A DNA stretch of 64,000 bases from Lindgomyces ingoldianus. Taxonomy: Eukaryota; Ascomycota; Dothideomycetes; Pleosporales; Lindgomycetaceae. The notes below the pieces were generated by a model. The model saw only the letters and a program-made list of their open reading frames with translations. It made no database searches and had not been told where the DNA came from. Where the stretch lies: contig NW_022985175.1 of NCBI RefSeq assembly GCF_010093535.1, forward strand, positions 620,001 to 684,000. Direction: 5' to 3'. Positions within the stretch are counted from its first letter, which is position 1. Every line of letters starts with the position of its first letter. The position numbers and the translations under genes are program-made. Positions 10,976 to 22,620 of this stretch are shown piece after piece.

Positions 10976-12458
10976 ATGGCAGCACCAACCCCCCCTCAAC
11001 CACCAGTGTCCCCAGACTCTGGTCCTACGGATCCGACGCTTCCAAAACTTCCGGCGGGCTGGATAGCTCAATGGGATAACCAGTAAGTCTTCTTTCCGCT
11101 ACCTCATTCTTCTCCCATGCCGCTTCCTTTACCCCGCCATGAAGGCTCCGTACGACGCCCTGCTGACCCCGACGTAGATCTCGTAAATATTACTGTGCGT
11201 ATACCGAGAAGGGAGTGCGGATGGAAACGAAGAATACTGATCTTGGAGTTTAGACGTGCAAATCAGCACCGGCGTCTCCCAATGGGAACTGCCCACCAGC
11301 GAGGCCCCAGTCGGCCCTAGCGCGAACGGCGGCACGCCCGCGCAACCTACAAATCCGCATGACAAGCCTGCGGAAGGAACCCAAGGTCCTGAGGCGGGTG
11401 ATGGTACAAGAGGGGTTGATGGCCCGACAGGCGATCGTGCTGGAGGACTTGGGGTATGATACCTAATGATGGCGACGCTGAAAGGGGAAGATGCTGACTA
11501 TTGCAATAGGGTCTTGCACTGAACGCTCTTACAGGCGGCGGAAAGCAGTCACATGGTAGTGGTGGACATGGAGGCGGCTCAGGGAACCTTGTTGGTCAGC
11601 TTGCGGGATCATTGTTGGGTGGCGGAAAGCAATCGCATGGTAGCAGCGGACACGGCGGAGGGGGCACCGCGGGCATTGTGGGCTCCCTCGCGACAGGCCT
11701 GTTAGGAAGCGGGAAGCAGAGCCATGGAAGCCAAGGCCAGTCTGGACATGGGGGACCGGGAGGCCTTGGTGGGATCCTTGGAGGCGTGCTTGGAGGCGGA
11801 TCTGTGAGTCCTCTTTTGCAAACTTTTCTCATGACGATATAGGAGAACGTCTGGAAGGACATAGCTGACTCCGGAACAGCATAGCAAACCCTCTACCAAT
11901 TACGGTTACAACCACGGTGTACAGACGTCCTCAGGCGGAACCTACACCGGCCAAGCCCCACCTACATCCTACCAGCCCGGAGGCCAACACGGTCCCCCAA
12001 GCTCCCACAACTACTCTTCTCCACCACCCGGCGGATACGGACAATCTACCCAAACCCCTCAACACACCCCTCAAGGTCAGACTGGCTATGGAAGTCAACC
12101 TCAGCAATACCCGCCGCCAGGCGGCCACAACTACGACCAACATCAACACAACCAATATGGCGCACCCCACGGCGGCCAGCAAGGCCATAATCAATACCCA
12201 CCGCCGCCATCGCAGCACCCGAGTTACGGTCAACCTGGCTATAGTGGAGGAGCACCGCAGTATCCTGTGTCACCGGGCCATCAAGGGAGCTATCCACCAT
12301 CCAGTGGCGGACACGGGCCGTATGATAACAGCCACAGCCAAGGCTATCCTGGACAACAAGGTGGCTATGGAACACAGGGACCACCTGCCTACGGAAATCA
12401 AGCTGGGTACGGCGGACCGAGTCATCAGTCGCCGCAGCCGCCGGCGCCCGGATGGTAG
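10976..12458 (+). CDS. WW-domain protein with Gly-rich repeats and Q/G/Y/P-rich tail
   Basis: Five exons: 10976-11082, 11178-11194, 11254-11453, 11510-11803 and 11880-12458; about 398 residues. A WW domain at residues 25-55 reads LPAGWIAQWDNQ / SRKYYY / VQISTGVSQWELP, with Trp29, the Tyr triplet 40-42, Trp52 and Pro55; it binds proline-rich ligands. The domain is spread over the first three exons and the second exon is only 17 nt. Exon 4 encodes about three 29-residue repeats, each with a GKQSHGS core in a Gly-rich context (87-bp DNA period). Exon 5 encodes a low-complexity tail of PPPGG, QGY, GYG and HN runs ending PAPGW, prion-like in composition. All introns have GT-AG ends and CTGAC/CTGAT-type branch points. 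Function is unknown; a role in condensates or as a Pro/Tyr-ligand adaptor is inference only. Confidence 0.85.
11178..11194 (+). other. 17-nt micro-exon in WW-domain gene
   Basis: Bounded by acceptor GACGTAG and donor GTGCGT; encodes most of SRKYY of the WW domain. Skipping it breaks the frame and removes the central strand of the domain. Supported by perfect frame continuity across both junctions. Confidence 0.8.
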
Positions 12459-12803
12459 ACTTGTTCGGATTCTTTATGGTTGAAGCCTTTTTATGATGCG
12501 GGATTAAGGGACTGGGGTGGGAGCTTTTCTTTTCTGTGGCGGATTTTTCAGAGCAAGCTCATTTATTCCCTCCAAATAGTTGTCCTGCGTGGTGATGGGT
12601 GCTGTACCTGTTCATATCTTCTTCTCCTTTGCTCATGCTGTTTGACTTTGAGGCACGGCTTGTAGATTGAATGACAAAAAATTTTGTTTCATATTGCATG
12701 TTGCGCATTTCTATTATACTTGAATGACGGTATCATATCAATATCTTGCCTCGTACATTCCTTCCTCCCCTTTAACTCTTCCCTTCCCACATAGCACGAA
12801 CGC
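12459..12803. other. Convergent 3' ends of WW gene and POP8
   Basis: 345 bp between two stop codons on opposite strands; expected to hold both 3' UTRs and terminators. T-rich and A-rich runs near 12670-12725 could serve polyadenylation. No gene seen. Confidence 0.45.
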
Positions 12804-13472
12804 TCAGCCATCAAACAACTCCTTTCCCTCCCCAAGCCACCCGGCCAAAACCTCTGCGCTTCCATTAACCCGCCACACAACTCTCACCCTGCCTTTCTTC
12901 ATGTCCCTCACCCCTGGTATCAGATCTGCATCACACCATCCCACCCAACTACTCAACGCCGCCTGCAGGCCGCGCGCATTCTGTCGCGGAACCCGTAACC
13001 AGACGTCCCGTCCGGAGGTCTTTAGTATATCGAGAGGCATCGAGGTGCCGGCGATACCGAGGAAGGTGGAGAGCGCGGGGTGGAGGAGGGTTGATGTTGT
13101 TAGGGGATCGATGTCGAGGTCAGGGTCGGGCAAGGAGAGTTCTGGGGTTTTTTTGGTTGAAGTGATTGCGCTTCCAGTTGCGGCTGTGGTTAGAGCTGTG
13201 GTTGTAGCTGTGGTTGTGTCGGGGGTGAGGAGTGAGAGGTGGAAGTATGTCCATAGTGGTTTTTTGAAGGTAGATTGGTGCAGGATATGAGTCTTTTCTT
13301 TCCGTTCCCGCTTTTGCTTCTTGAAAGGAGGGGCTGTCGGTTCATGTGATGTATGGCCATCGGTTGCATTTGGTATCGTGGAGTTTGTCGGTTGTGGGAG
13401 TGTTGAAGTTGAAGCTAAAGTTTGGTGGGATGGAGAGGGTGGAAGATGGGAGGCGGTGGATGGAAGTACCAT
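12804..13472 (-). CDS. pop8: RNase P/MRP subunit, Pop8-like
   Basis: Single-exon protein of 222 residues. Residues 1-60 are a Ser/Thr/Pro-rich leader ending in a basic patch (KKQKRERKEK), probably nuclear. The core (about 70-220) has KPLWTYFHLSLL, then DIDPLTTSTLLHPALSTFLG, MPLDILKTSGRDVWLRVPRQ and a C-terminal WRVNGSAEVLAGWLGEG. This order (short first strand, conserved hydrophobic helix ending in FLG, then D-I/L-K-x-x-G-R-D-V-W-x-R-V-P) matches the Pop8-like domain of fungal RNase P and RNase MRP, which process tRNA and rRNA precursors in the nucleus and nucleolus. The Thr/Ala-rich insert (TTTATTTALTTAAT) between the first strand and the helix is low-complexity. ATG at 13472 is the first of the frame. 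Convergent with the WW gene. Confidence 0.75.
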   Translation of the reverse strand: MVLPSTASHLPPSPSHQTLASTSTLPQPTNSTIPNATDGHTSHEPTAPPFKKQKRERKEKTHILHQSTFKKPLWTYFHLSLLTPDTTTATTTALTTAATGSAITSTKKTPELSLPDPDLDIDPLTTSTLLHPALSTFLGIAGTSMPLDILKTSGRDVWLRVPRQNARGLQAALSSWVGWCDADLIPGVRDMKKGRVRVVWRVNGSAEVLAGWLGEGKELFDG

Positions 13473-16400
13473 TATGTGCGTCTACGACAAGCTACTTACA
13501 CCAAAATCGGAAGGGGGGTTAGATGCGGAGCCTATTGATAAGTGGTAAAATGGTAGCGCTGCTGGACGTTCAGGGCTCTCACTCTCAACGCGTATGCCTG
13601 CTATGGGATGAAGCTTCAAGCATTCTCGCATCAACTTCTCTTCGGATTTTAGTCGCTAGCGTCGTCCTTACCCCCGGGTACTTGGCAAAATTAGCGAGCA
13701 TGCCTATGGCTGCATTGCGTCCTCCTTATCCCTTTCTGCTTCTGGTGGAATGTGAGGCACCTTACATTGGTCTTGCTTTACCAGATACTGTTGCAGTAGT
13801 TACAGTACTCAGGCACATTAAGATGGTTTACTGTTTGTAAAGCCTCAGCCGCTTTATCCTGATAATGAAATACCAGATAACGATACTACGATAGCAGGGC
13901 ATGTCTACCACAAAAGTCATCAAACCTAGAAATAGGAGAGCAAAAGAGGGATTTGCTGAAAGAAGAGGTAGCTAAATTGGCTTCGTTTCTATACACAACT
14001 AAAGTACACAACTAAAAACCACACACCTTTATCCACCTACTCGTTCGCGGATATCTCCCAACCCAGAATGAATTGTGTGCACTTCCTGCCACGGCACGCC
14101 ATCCCCATCCACATGAAACAATGTGCATCAGACTAACCTCCCTCTTCTTAAAAGATAGTCCTTACTCGCAGAACTTTCTGTCCTAAAGGTTCTGTACAAT
14201 GTGGATGGGAACGACAAAGACCGATGTCGTACGGTCGTACCTCTGAAATCTGCATGGACCATCGTCCTGGTCCAGGGAATCTGCGAAGAATAACTGCATG
14301 GGTATAATGCTACCGGTTGGAAACCAAAGTTGCCGAGGATAACTTTTAGGAAGCCTAGAGGAAAGCCACCAACTAGAAACCACCGCAGGGAAAAAGAAAA
14401 CTCCAAGGATAATTACCACTATACTCACACCCGAATCTTGACCTCACCAAAGTCCATTTCCGTTTTCAGACCTGAGCAACCGGTGTTGAAACCTGAGCCA
14501 TGAGTAAGCGACACTGAGCTGTGGCGGTGCAAGCCTGCGCCCAGCCTGAGAAGCGATGAGCAGGTCTGAGCAGCCCTGAGCAGTGCCTGAGTTTGGCCCT
14601 GAGCTCCTTGTAGGAACCATTTTTGGGTCCTTTGCCCGGCAGGGAGAGCCCAGTTTTGGTCCTTTACCCCGCTCGGAGGGCCCACTTCCGGGCCTTCAGG
14701 CCTGCCAGGGTCCAGTTCCGGGCCTCCAAGACTCGGGTATACTTGCCGTTCGATTTGTCTCGGCCAAAGGCTGTTGCCTGCGCCACTTTGCGATCCTTGA
14801 AGCCACTAGCGGCTAATGGAGTTGAACGTCGTCTGATGCTCCAGAGACTGGAAGACATTTCATTGCTGTATTAACCAGCAATCGTGGTCAAAACATACTA
14901 TTACTGATGTTTTCAAAAAGAATTTCTCACAGTCGCTACAGTGTTCCCCTTCTGTCTCCTCAAGATACCTATGAATATGGAAAACGCTTTCAACAACTCA
15001 AACATTCAAAATGATCGGATGGGGCTCCAATATGTCAAGGAACAGCCATTTACATGGTTGACTCTAATCAGAGAGTAAGGCGCTGACTTTACAGATTCCG
15101 GTCTCGACGGAAGAGGGATGATGGACCGTCTAACCCGGCCATGTGAAAGACAAAGGATCGGACGGCTGAGACTGATCGCAGAGTGAAACTATGAGAACAT
15201 TGCTGTTGAACTTTAATTGGATAGCAGTAACCCCTATCATCACGTTAAACAAGCAGCAAGGTTTCATAAGAGCACCGGATCCACTGTCGACTGGCCAGAG
15301 TAGTGTCATGCGGACACATCTGTGACGGCCTCGAAGCTATTTCAGGCAGGCGCTCTCATGTGAACAGGGTGTTGGGCCCCGTAAGGGCCATCGGAAGCAG
15401 TCGCAAGCTTCATGCCAATACCCCTCAGCAATGACCGACTAACCCTAATTAGATGGCAAAAGGTCTCAAGAGGGCCCAGGGGCTGATCAGTCAAGCCGTA
15501 GTCGGGCGGAGGATTGCCAAAAGCTGCAAGTCCTCAGGGATAAGATTATGCGGCGCGGAGGCATCATGCAGCGGAATCAGCCCAGCCGCAGTCTGATGGA
15601 GAATGGGCCAAATGCCGCGAATCCCTCCATTGTCAGGACTACGCGGACCAGGGCATGTTGCAAGCTTCAGCTAAGGACGACCAGACCGGAAGGAAAGGTT
15701 GTAGCCTCGCGGACTCGAGGGGCTGAGCCGCCGAGTCGTGGTTCAAACCACTGTGATACTCGCCGGTTGCGTGGCGTAAATCCATGCCAACATGCATCTA
15801 TGAAGGCTCAGAGTCCAGATTGGATAGAGATGGTGGGGGTAACTCACATGGTGCAGATTTGATACTAACCCAGAAAGGACGGTCCTGAAGCAGCGATAGG
15901 GGTAGTGCAAGGAGACGAGCCTGGCGGAGACACAGATTGACCAAAGAGACTCACGGGTTCGGTATCAATGACTCTGCAGGTAACACTTTACCTCTCGCTG
16001 GTCAGACTACGCGGCGTAGATTGATGCAGACGTGCATGGGTTGGACTATGCCAGCTTGCAAGGTGGCCACTGTCACACCCACTTTCACGAGGAGGATCTA
16101 AGACCGCAAGGATTGATGGAGCAGTCAAAACCAGCTGGACAAGGAGATTCATGCGGCAGAGTGACAGTCTCCTGGGTGGTGTGGGCCAATCGCTCAGGCC
16201 AAGAAGGCGACCAGATTGCAACATGGCGGCTCGGAACGGGAGCAGTTACGGGGTCTTTTTGGCCTATCTTGTCCCCTGATGAGTGGAACTCCAGGCAGCC
16301 TGTCCGAATCACGGCGGCGCAAGTCTGCGTTATTTATGCGGACCTAATCCAAGGGTAGAACTCATGGCCATTGTCACTGAGGGAGATTTCAAGTGTCTCC

Positions 16401-17339
16401 TGTTGCGACAAGCGGCTGGAAATCCAGGATTGAGCTAGGGAGGGGGCTACGGTGATAGCCTCAGGCTATCTAATAGCTCCAAGTTCCTCTCCACGGGCTT
16501 GCGTTGTCTATTGAATAGTGATTTGGCCACATCCCGGACGTGTGCCTCCAACTGGAACTCGTGGCTGCCATTGTTGCAGGTGCCTAAATGTTGATGATTC
16601 TGGAGAAGTTCACTCACGTCAGCCTCTCCCCAGTGTCGACGACCGATCAGTCATACTTGAGACGCGCTCCCCCAACATGCACGGCGAATAGGCAAGAGAA
16701 ATCTGAAGCAGGTGGTGCCCTTTCTGTTGCTTGTTGACGGGACTCCTGTACGACCTTAATGGCGCAGTCTCTCTGAGCCGTCCGGAGTGAGTGGGAGCTC
16801 GGTGATGCCCTCGAAGAAGGTGGACGGTGGGGCGACGGTAACCCTGAGCGACGCCAATACATGGCCGGGCCGCGGATATGGGAAAGCTTGGATTCGGTGA
16901 TCGGAGTTGGATGGGTACGGTCTAGGACTTGAAGGAGGACAAGCTGTAGAATGCAGGGAACAGTACGTACGCATTACGAAGAATGGAATAACATCCTCCA
17001 TCTGAGCGTGAGGTGGGAGGCTTTGTGGAAAGATATCATGAGCCCGTTGACGATAGTATCTTCATTGGAGGTATGTCGAGGTTCCATTTGATTGCCCGGG
17101 CAGCTTTCCTGCACAGACTGTATCATCCAATAATTCTGTCAAATCGGCAAGCTGCTCGAAAGGCGTTTCCTCTGCAATGCGACTCGGGATCAACAGATGC
17201 TGTGGCCCCGGACGAATGAAATGTCGGAGATTATCTCAGCTAGCTCAGACGGCATGCCAAGAAGACACTAGTACACAAATAGTATAGATACTTTCAGACC
17301 CCTGCTGGGGCTTCTTCCTTCTTGGCTGCCGTCTGAGGG
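13473..17339. other. Long intergenic region, no gene supported
   Basis: About 3.9 kb of balanced base composition with only short unrelated open frames (all under about 110 codons, no domains, no splice-linked continuation that I could build). At 14490-14740 there is low-complexity GC-rich sequence with recurring CCTGAGCA-like and GGGCCT-like words. It carries no RIP signature, so it is probably unique DNA. A non-coding RNA gene cannot be excluded. Confidence 0.45.
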
Positions 17340-17643
17340 ACTTTAGTGCAGCGCGACGTGTGCAAAGCTTTGTCCATTAACTTACTAGAAACTTCTATAC
17401 AAGATACTATTACACATAGCTTATTACAGCGCCTATAATTAAAATTAATTACTTAAAGGGTATATATAATCTACTTTAGACTATTTTTAAATAAATTTCT
17501 AACATTCTAACTATAAAAATTATAGGCTTAGCATTGCACACGTCCTAACGCGCAACTGTTCTCCTTAACCCTGTCCTCTACTAGTCTATCTACTCACGTT
17601 TAACTATTAATAACAGCTAAGATTAACTAACCTACCTTAATTT

Positions 17644-17933
17644 TGTAACAATTCTACGAATCGTTCCATCTCGGGTCGCTCAGATCCTATCTGAAGGGTC
17701 CCTGTATTAGCCCCAACCATAACTCAACCTAGTCCCTTGCAGTTACCCCTATTCCCTTATGTATTTAGTTGCACCTTGCCTTTATAGCTAGCTTAGTAGT
17801 TTTCTAATATCCTTTTGTACTAGGCCTATAGGTGTTAATGGCATTCCTAGGTTCAGAGTCCCCACGCACTTCTATATGCCTCTAAGTAGATTCCCTCTGC
17901 ATTTAGACTTATTATCTTGCCTACGCTGTTACA
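17644..17933 (+). repeat. 5' LTR of element A
   Basis: 290 bp, TGTAACAATTC...CTGTTACA. Same length and collinear with 25476-25765, and related to the intact solo LTR at 51198-51514. Followed by a leader (TTATATTAGAAAACTTGC) that is also seen in the other family-A copies. Confidence 0.85.
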
Positions 17934-20220
17934 TTATATTAGAAAACTTGCTTTTACTAGTAACAGCTTTATTAATAATATTACATTAATTATTTATTTA
18001 ACTATGTCTAAGTTTTAAGAAGTATTTAATTTAGTTTAAGTTATAATTTCTTATACACTATTATATTAAATTATTTAGTTAGTATAAATAAAATTTTACA
18101 GACCTTTTATTAACTAAAGCTTTTAAGTTTAGAACTTTTTATCCCTTATAATTAGAATTGCCTTTAAAAAAGTTGTAAAGAGTGCGCTAAAGTAAAAACT
18201 TAAAAACTACTAATAACTTATTAAGATTAAAGATAACTACTAATGCTTAACTTTTAACTACTATTAGATCTTATTATAAAGACTGCAACCTATTCTAGCT
18301 ATAGCTAAGGCAAGATGCTTACCTTTAGAACTAAATAACTACCTACTTTAATAGCTAAACTCTCTTTTATAGAACTTAAAGCTAAAAACTTACTAGATTT
18401 AGAGTTAAACTATAGTAACATAGCCTTTAAAAACTAAGTTGCTTAACTAAAAACATAAATTAAATAGCTAACTAGATTAAAAACTATTAGTCTTAATTAA
18501 CCTTTACTAACTACTAAATTACTTTTAATAATGCTTTAAATTACCTTTACTACTTTAATAGTAAAAGACTTTTTAAGCACTTTTAAGCTCTTTTAAAGCT
18601 ACCTTACTAAATATATGCCTAAGATTAAGAACTTTATAAATAGCAAAAAACTTATGTTTAAATAATAGTAAGCCTTTATTATAGATAGACTTAACATTAA
18701 TTTAGATTACTATTAGAGTAAGCGCGCACACATAGCGTTAGTATAAGGACACACTGCTAGTATTATAAAGGAATACCTAGAGCTTAGATACCTAGCTAAA
18801 TTAGACAACTTTTAGTTTAAAAATATAAAAAAAATAATTAAGCTCTTATAAATATACTTTATTACTAGTAATAAAAAGATAGAAGCGCAACAGGTGTTTT
18901 AGACTTTAAAAATAAGTAAAAAAAAAGCATTTTCTACTTTTAAAGCTTACTTTATTAGTGCTGCTGTTAAAGAGTTTATATTAAAGTTAAAATAGTTTTT
19001 TTACTTATAAAAAAAGATACTACTTAGCCTAAAAGTACTAAACTTAGGTTTTAAACACACTTAAAAAAGCTTTTTTAAGTTAATAGTAGCCTACTTAATA
19101 GCTTATAATATAAAAAGAAGAAACACTTTTGCTATTTTAAAGTAAACTATTAATTACACTTAATAATTTAATATTAGACTTATTATAGATTAATCTTAGA
19201 AAGTTTCTAGTAACACATCTAAGGCAGTATACTATTCTAGTGCACCCTAATCTGCACCTATGTTAGTACCCTAATCTACCCTAGCTACCTACTAACAACC
19301 TAGCTAGACACTTGCCTCTAAAAGACAAACAACTTCTAGCAACTATTATAATTATAGTAAACTAGAATATTTTACTAGTAATTATTCTATCTCTAGAGTA
19401 TAAGAAATTAAGGTAGAGTAATAAAAATTTAAAAAAAAGTTTATAAATATAAATAATTATAACTTAAACTTTTTTTAAATAGAAAATAAAAACACTTAAA
19501 AAAACTTTTTATTTTAGGCTTAAATAAGTATAACTTAGTAAATATTAACTTATTACACTTATTTAAAGAAAAACATTTTTAAGTCCCTACTATTTTATGC
19601 TTAAAAGGCATTAAAGTTTAATTAAATCTTTTAGTTAATACTAGCGCACATAGTTTTTTATTTATTAACTTAATAACTACTAAGTTTTTATTCTAATGCT
19701 TTTATATCTTTATTTAATGTTTACTTTTTAAAGTTATAGTTAAGGGCTTTTAAAACTAAATCTAAGTTCCTATCTACTAATATATCTGCCTGCACATGTA
19801 AATTAATAGTAGAAGCATCTAAAACTGCTTTTTTATAATTATAGACTTTAGCTTATAGGATTATATTATTAGTATTAAATAGCTATGTTGTTTTAAACTT
19901 TAACTAGATATAAAAAAAATTAGATTATATAGCCTAATAAGTATCTTACTACTTATAAACTTTTACTACCTTTATTTATGCAACTAAACTAGCCTGCGCG
20001 CAACAAAGAAGTAGAGTTAGATATTAGACAACATAATGTATAATAGGAAAAGGACTACATTTAGTAGTTATGCAGCCTAATAATTAACTGCATTAAGAGT
20101 TTACTAAGGCTACTAAAATTATACTGCTCTTTTATTGCCTATAGTTTAAAGACACTTAAATTGTTAATCTGCTTATCTATTAAAAAGTCTAGACTAGGTT
20201 TAAAGAACATTTATTCTTTT

Positions 20221-20447
20221 TGTTAGTTAACCTAGGTTTAATTAAACAAACGTACGCCTAAGGGGCGTACTAAGAGGTAAGTAGGCAAAGATCTTCTTGT
20301 TATTAACTACTGCCCTCTCTTTTTATACAAAGAAAGAGGGCTTTTAAGTACACATAGCCTCTAACACATAGGCTAGATAGCTAACATTTTAGGCAACTTA
20401 ATTTAGCTATACGCGTGTATAGACACAGCTGTACTTATATATAAACA
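20221..20447. repeat. Left LTR of element D
   Basis: 227 bp, same length as and collinear with 21543-21769. Both copies contain a strong hairpin CCCTCTCTTTTTATACAAAG followed by AAAGAGGGC, which may be a transcription-end structure. Confidence 0.85.
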
Positions 20448-20879
20448 CTAGTAACTTTTTACTTTTATAAAGTTACTTACTTATTTATATATTAATTTTA
20501 CTTTTTTTTTTATTTATAATATCTTCTAGCTTTTTAGCTTGCGTATAATCTAACTTACTTTTAAAATAGTGCCTGTACTTAGCTAAAGCAAAAAAAAGTT
20601 CTTACTTAATTATATAAAAAAAGTTATTAAAATTATGTGTTATTTATCTTTTAAAGTTATTCTACTATTATAGTGTGTACCTTCCTCTTAGTAGCTTACG
20701 CATGTTAGAGAGGATGTACACTACATATAAAGCTTATTATTATAGTAGGGGAGAGTCTATATTTATTTTATTATGTAGAAGATCTAAATCTACCTCTTTG
20801 TGTAAGATTATTTTAGACATACATGTAACCTCTAATAACTTTTTATATAAGGTGTATAAAAACACTATAACTTAGAGGG

Positions 20880-21100
20880 GAGTGTAGGTTAATTACCTTC
20901 TGTGTGGGCAATTAATCCCTAGGGGGGGGGAAGAGGTGTTAGTTAATTGCCTTTTATGTAGGTAATAGATGTTAGGTTGCAGCGTGTTTAAGCAACATAG
21001 AGGGGGGGGAGGTATATTACAGGCTTTTATATGTGTAATAGATGTTAACTAATTAATTACCTCTTATATAAGTAATTAATTAAAAGGGTGTTAACAAAGT
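20880..21100. repeat. Array of AATTAC...GTAATT hairpins in element D
   Basis: About four degenerate units, each an imperfect inverted repeat of the form TTAATTACC-(8-12 nt)-GGTAATTAAT, separated by G-runs of 8-9 (GGGGGGGG near 20925 and 21003) and TGTTAG/TGTTAA words. No coding potential. Confidence 0.6.
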
Positions 21101-21109
21101 AAGCTACTA

Positions 21110-21525
21110 ATAAAAAGCCTCCTTTATATAGCTACGCACACAGTAGGTTTCTAATTATGCAGCTTGTATTATCTCCTCTGCGTAGCTACACATGTAGTAG
21201 GTAAGTAGTTGCACAGCCTGTGTTAACAGGAAGCTCTAGGGCGCATAAAGGCTTAGTAGTAAGCCCTTTTTATGTGGCTATGTACACAGCAGGTTGCTAA
21301 TTTTGTCTTTGTGCAATTAGTTAATCTAGGGGCGCGCATAAGGCTTGCTTACCCCTCTCTGTGTGGCTACACACATAGTAGATGTAAGCTTCTTTATACC
21401 TTCTCTGCGTAGCTACGCACGCAGTAGGTGTAAGCTTTTTATATAGTAGCAGTTTTATTAATCTTTGCAAATCTGTCTGTTAAGAATAATATCCTCTGCG
21501 TAGCTACACATGTAGTAAATAGTCT
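21110..21525. repeat. Array of TGCGTAGCTACGCA palindromes in element D
   Basis: About seven copies of a 25-30-bp module CCTCTGCGTAGCTACGCACG-CAGTAGG, some RIP-shifted, at irregular 40-90-bp spacing. The core TGCGTAGCTACGCA is a perfect 14-bp palindrome, and the flanking CTGCG/CGCAG extends the dyad. Confidence 0.7.
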
Positions 21526-21542
21526 GTTAATAAACTAATTAG

Positions 21543-21769
21543 TGTTAGTTAACTTAGGTTTAATTAAATAAATGTACACCTAAGAGGTGTACTAAAAGGT
21601 AAGTAGGTAAAGATTTTTTTATTATTAACTACTACCCTCTCTTTTTATACAAAGAAAGAGGGCTTTTAAGTACACATAGCCCCTAACGCATAGGCTAGAT
21701 AGCTAACGTTTTAGGCAACCTAATTCAGCTGTACGCGTGTACAGACACAGCTGTACTTACGTACAGACA
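21543..21769. repeat. Right LTR of element D
   Basis: 227 bp, paired with 20221-20447. Followed directly by the ctttt target duplication. Confidence 0.85.
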
Positions 21770-22289
21770 CTTTTACTATTACTTTTATTTTAGTAAATGC
21801 TTTTTATTTTAATATAAAAAAAATAAGTTCTTTTTAACTTTTATCTATAAAATTAAGTGTTTAATTAAAGATAAGTAAGCTTTACTATTAGATAATAAAT
21901 GTAAAACTAAAGCATTAGTAAACCTTTAATTACTATTTAAATACTGTTAGTACTAAGATATATTTAGCTACACTATAGCTTACTAATTACTAGCACATTG
22001 CTTATATAACTATAAGATTGTCCTTACAGAACCTTTTTCTAACAGTTACAGCCTCTTGTACAAACAGAATGTTAAGAAACTAGAGGTAATAAAGAAGTAT
22101 ATTATAAATAATTTAAAATATAGCTTTATTAAGTAAAGTTAGAGCCCTTTTACATTTTTTATTCTTTATATATAGAAACTAAATAGTAACTTATATATCT
22201 ATGTTAATTACTATAAACTTAATGCTATTACTTGTAAGGATGTGTATTTAATACTACATATAAATAAACTTTTATTAAAACCTATAAAG

Positions 22290-22620
22290 GCAGCTATTTT
22301 TATAAAGTTTAATATTTACGCAGCCTTTAATAAGATTAAGATAGACCTAAGCTTTAAAAAGTGTACTACCTTTTAAATATAATATAAAACATATAAGTGT
22401 AAAGTCTTACCTTTTAGATTATGTAATAGCCTAGCAACTTACTAGCGCTATATAAATAATGTATTAATTAACTATCTAAATAATTTCTGTATTACTTATT
22501 TTAATAACATCTTTATCTACTTTAAAGACAAGGCAACTTATATTCTTTATATTAAGAAAGTCTTAGAAAGGCTCTAGTAAGCAAGATTATAAGTAAAGAT
22601 TAAAAAAAGTAAATTTTATA
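22290..22620 (+). pseudogene. Reverse transcriptase remnant of element A
   Basis: The frame around 22305-22360 reads KFNIYAAFNKIKI, matching the Gypsy KFD-x2-AFNKIRI block. Further on, LPFRLCNSLATY matches the MPFGLCNAPATF block, and YFNNIFIY at 22497-22520 is the catalytic YxDD box with both Asp codons turned to Asn by G-to-A change. The two Asp-to-Asn changes alone would inactivate the enzyme. Confidence 0.8.

Larger units (their letters stand above)
20221..21769. mobile_element. Non-coding LTR element D (1549 bp) nested in A
   Basis: Two direct LTRs of 227 bp (20221-20447 and 21543-21769) beginning TGTTAGTTAAC and ending ACA, flanked by a perfect 5-bp duplication ctttt (20216-20220 and 21770-21774). 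The 1095-bp interior has no gag or pol trace. Its ends (CTAGTAACTTTTT next to the left LTR, CTAATTAG next to the right LTR) resemble those of element C, so D may be a non-autonomous (LARD/TRIM-like) partner of C. The interior consists largely of two arrays of short palindromes, described separately. Confidence 0.85.

Noticed and set aside
11931..12483. Long frames in other phases over the WW gene tail
   Set aside because: Low-complexity repeats keep several phases open; only the spliced Q/G/Y/P frame joins the WW domain with proper splice sites.
13523..13840. 105-codon frame downstream of POP8 start
   Set aside because: No domain, no splice extension, and composition like non-coding DNA; could not be supported.
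14128..14874. Cluster of overlapping small frames on both strands
   Set aside because: They fall in a low-complexity GC-rich patch; all contradict each other and none has a recognisable motif.
15715..15785. tRNA-like stretch with GTGGTTCAAACCAC
   Set aside because: The hairpin resembles a T arm, but stem length and loop do not fit, and no matching acceptor, D or anticodon arm could be built around it.
20880..21525. Possible CRISPR-like array
   Set aside because: Repeats are palindromic, unequal in spacing and diverged, lie inside an LTR element of a eukaryote, and there are no cas-like genes.
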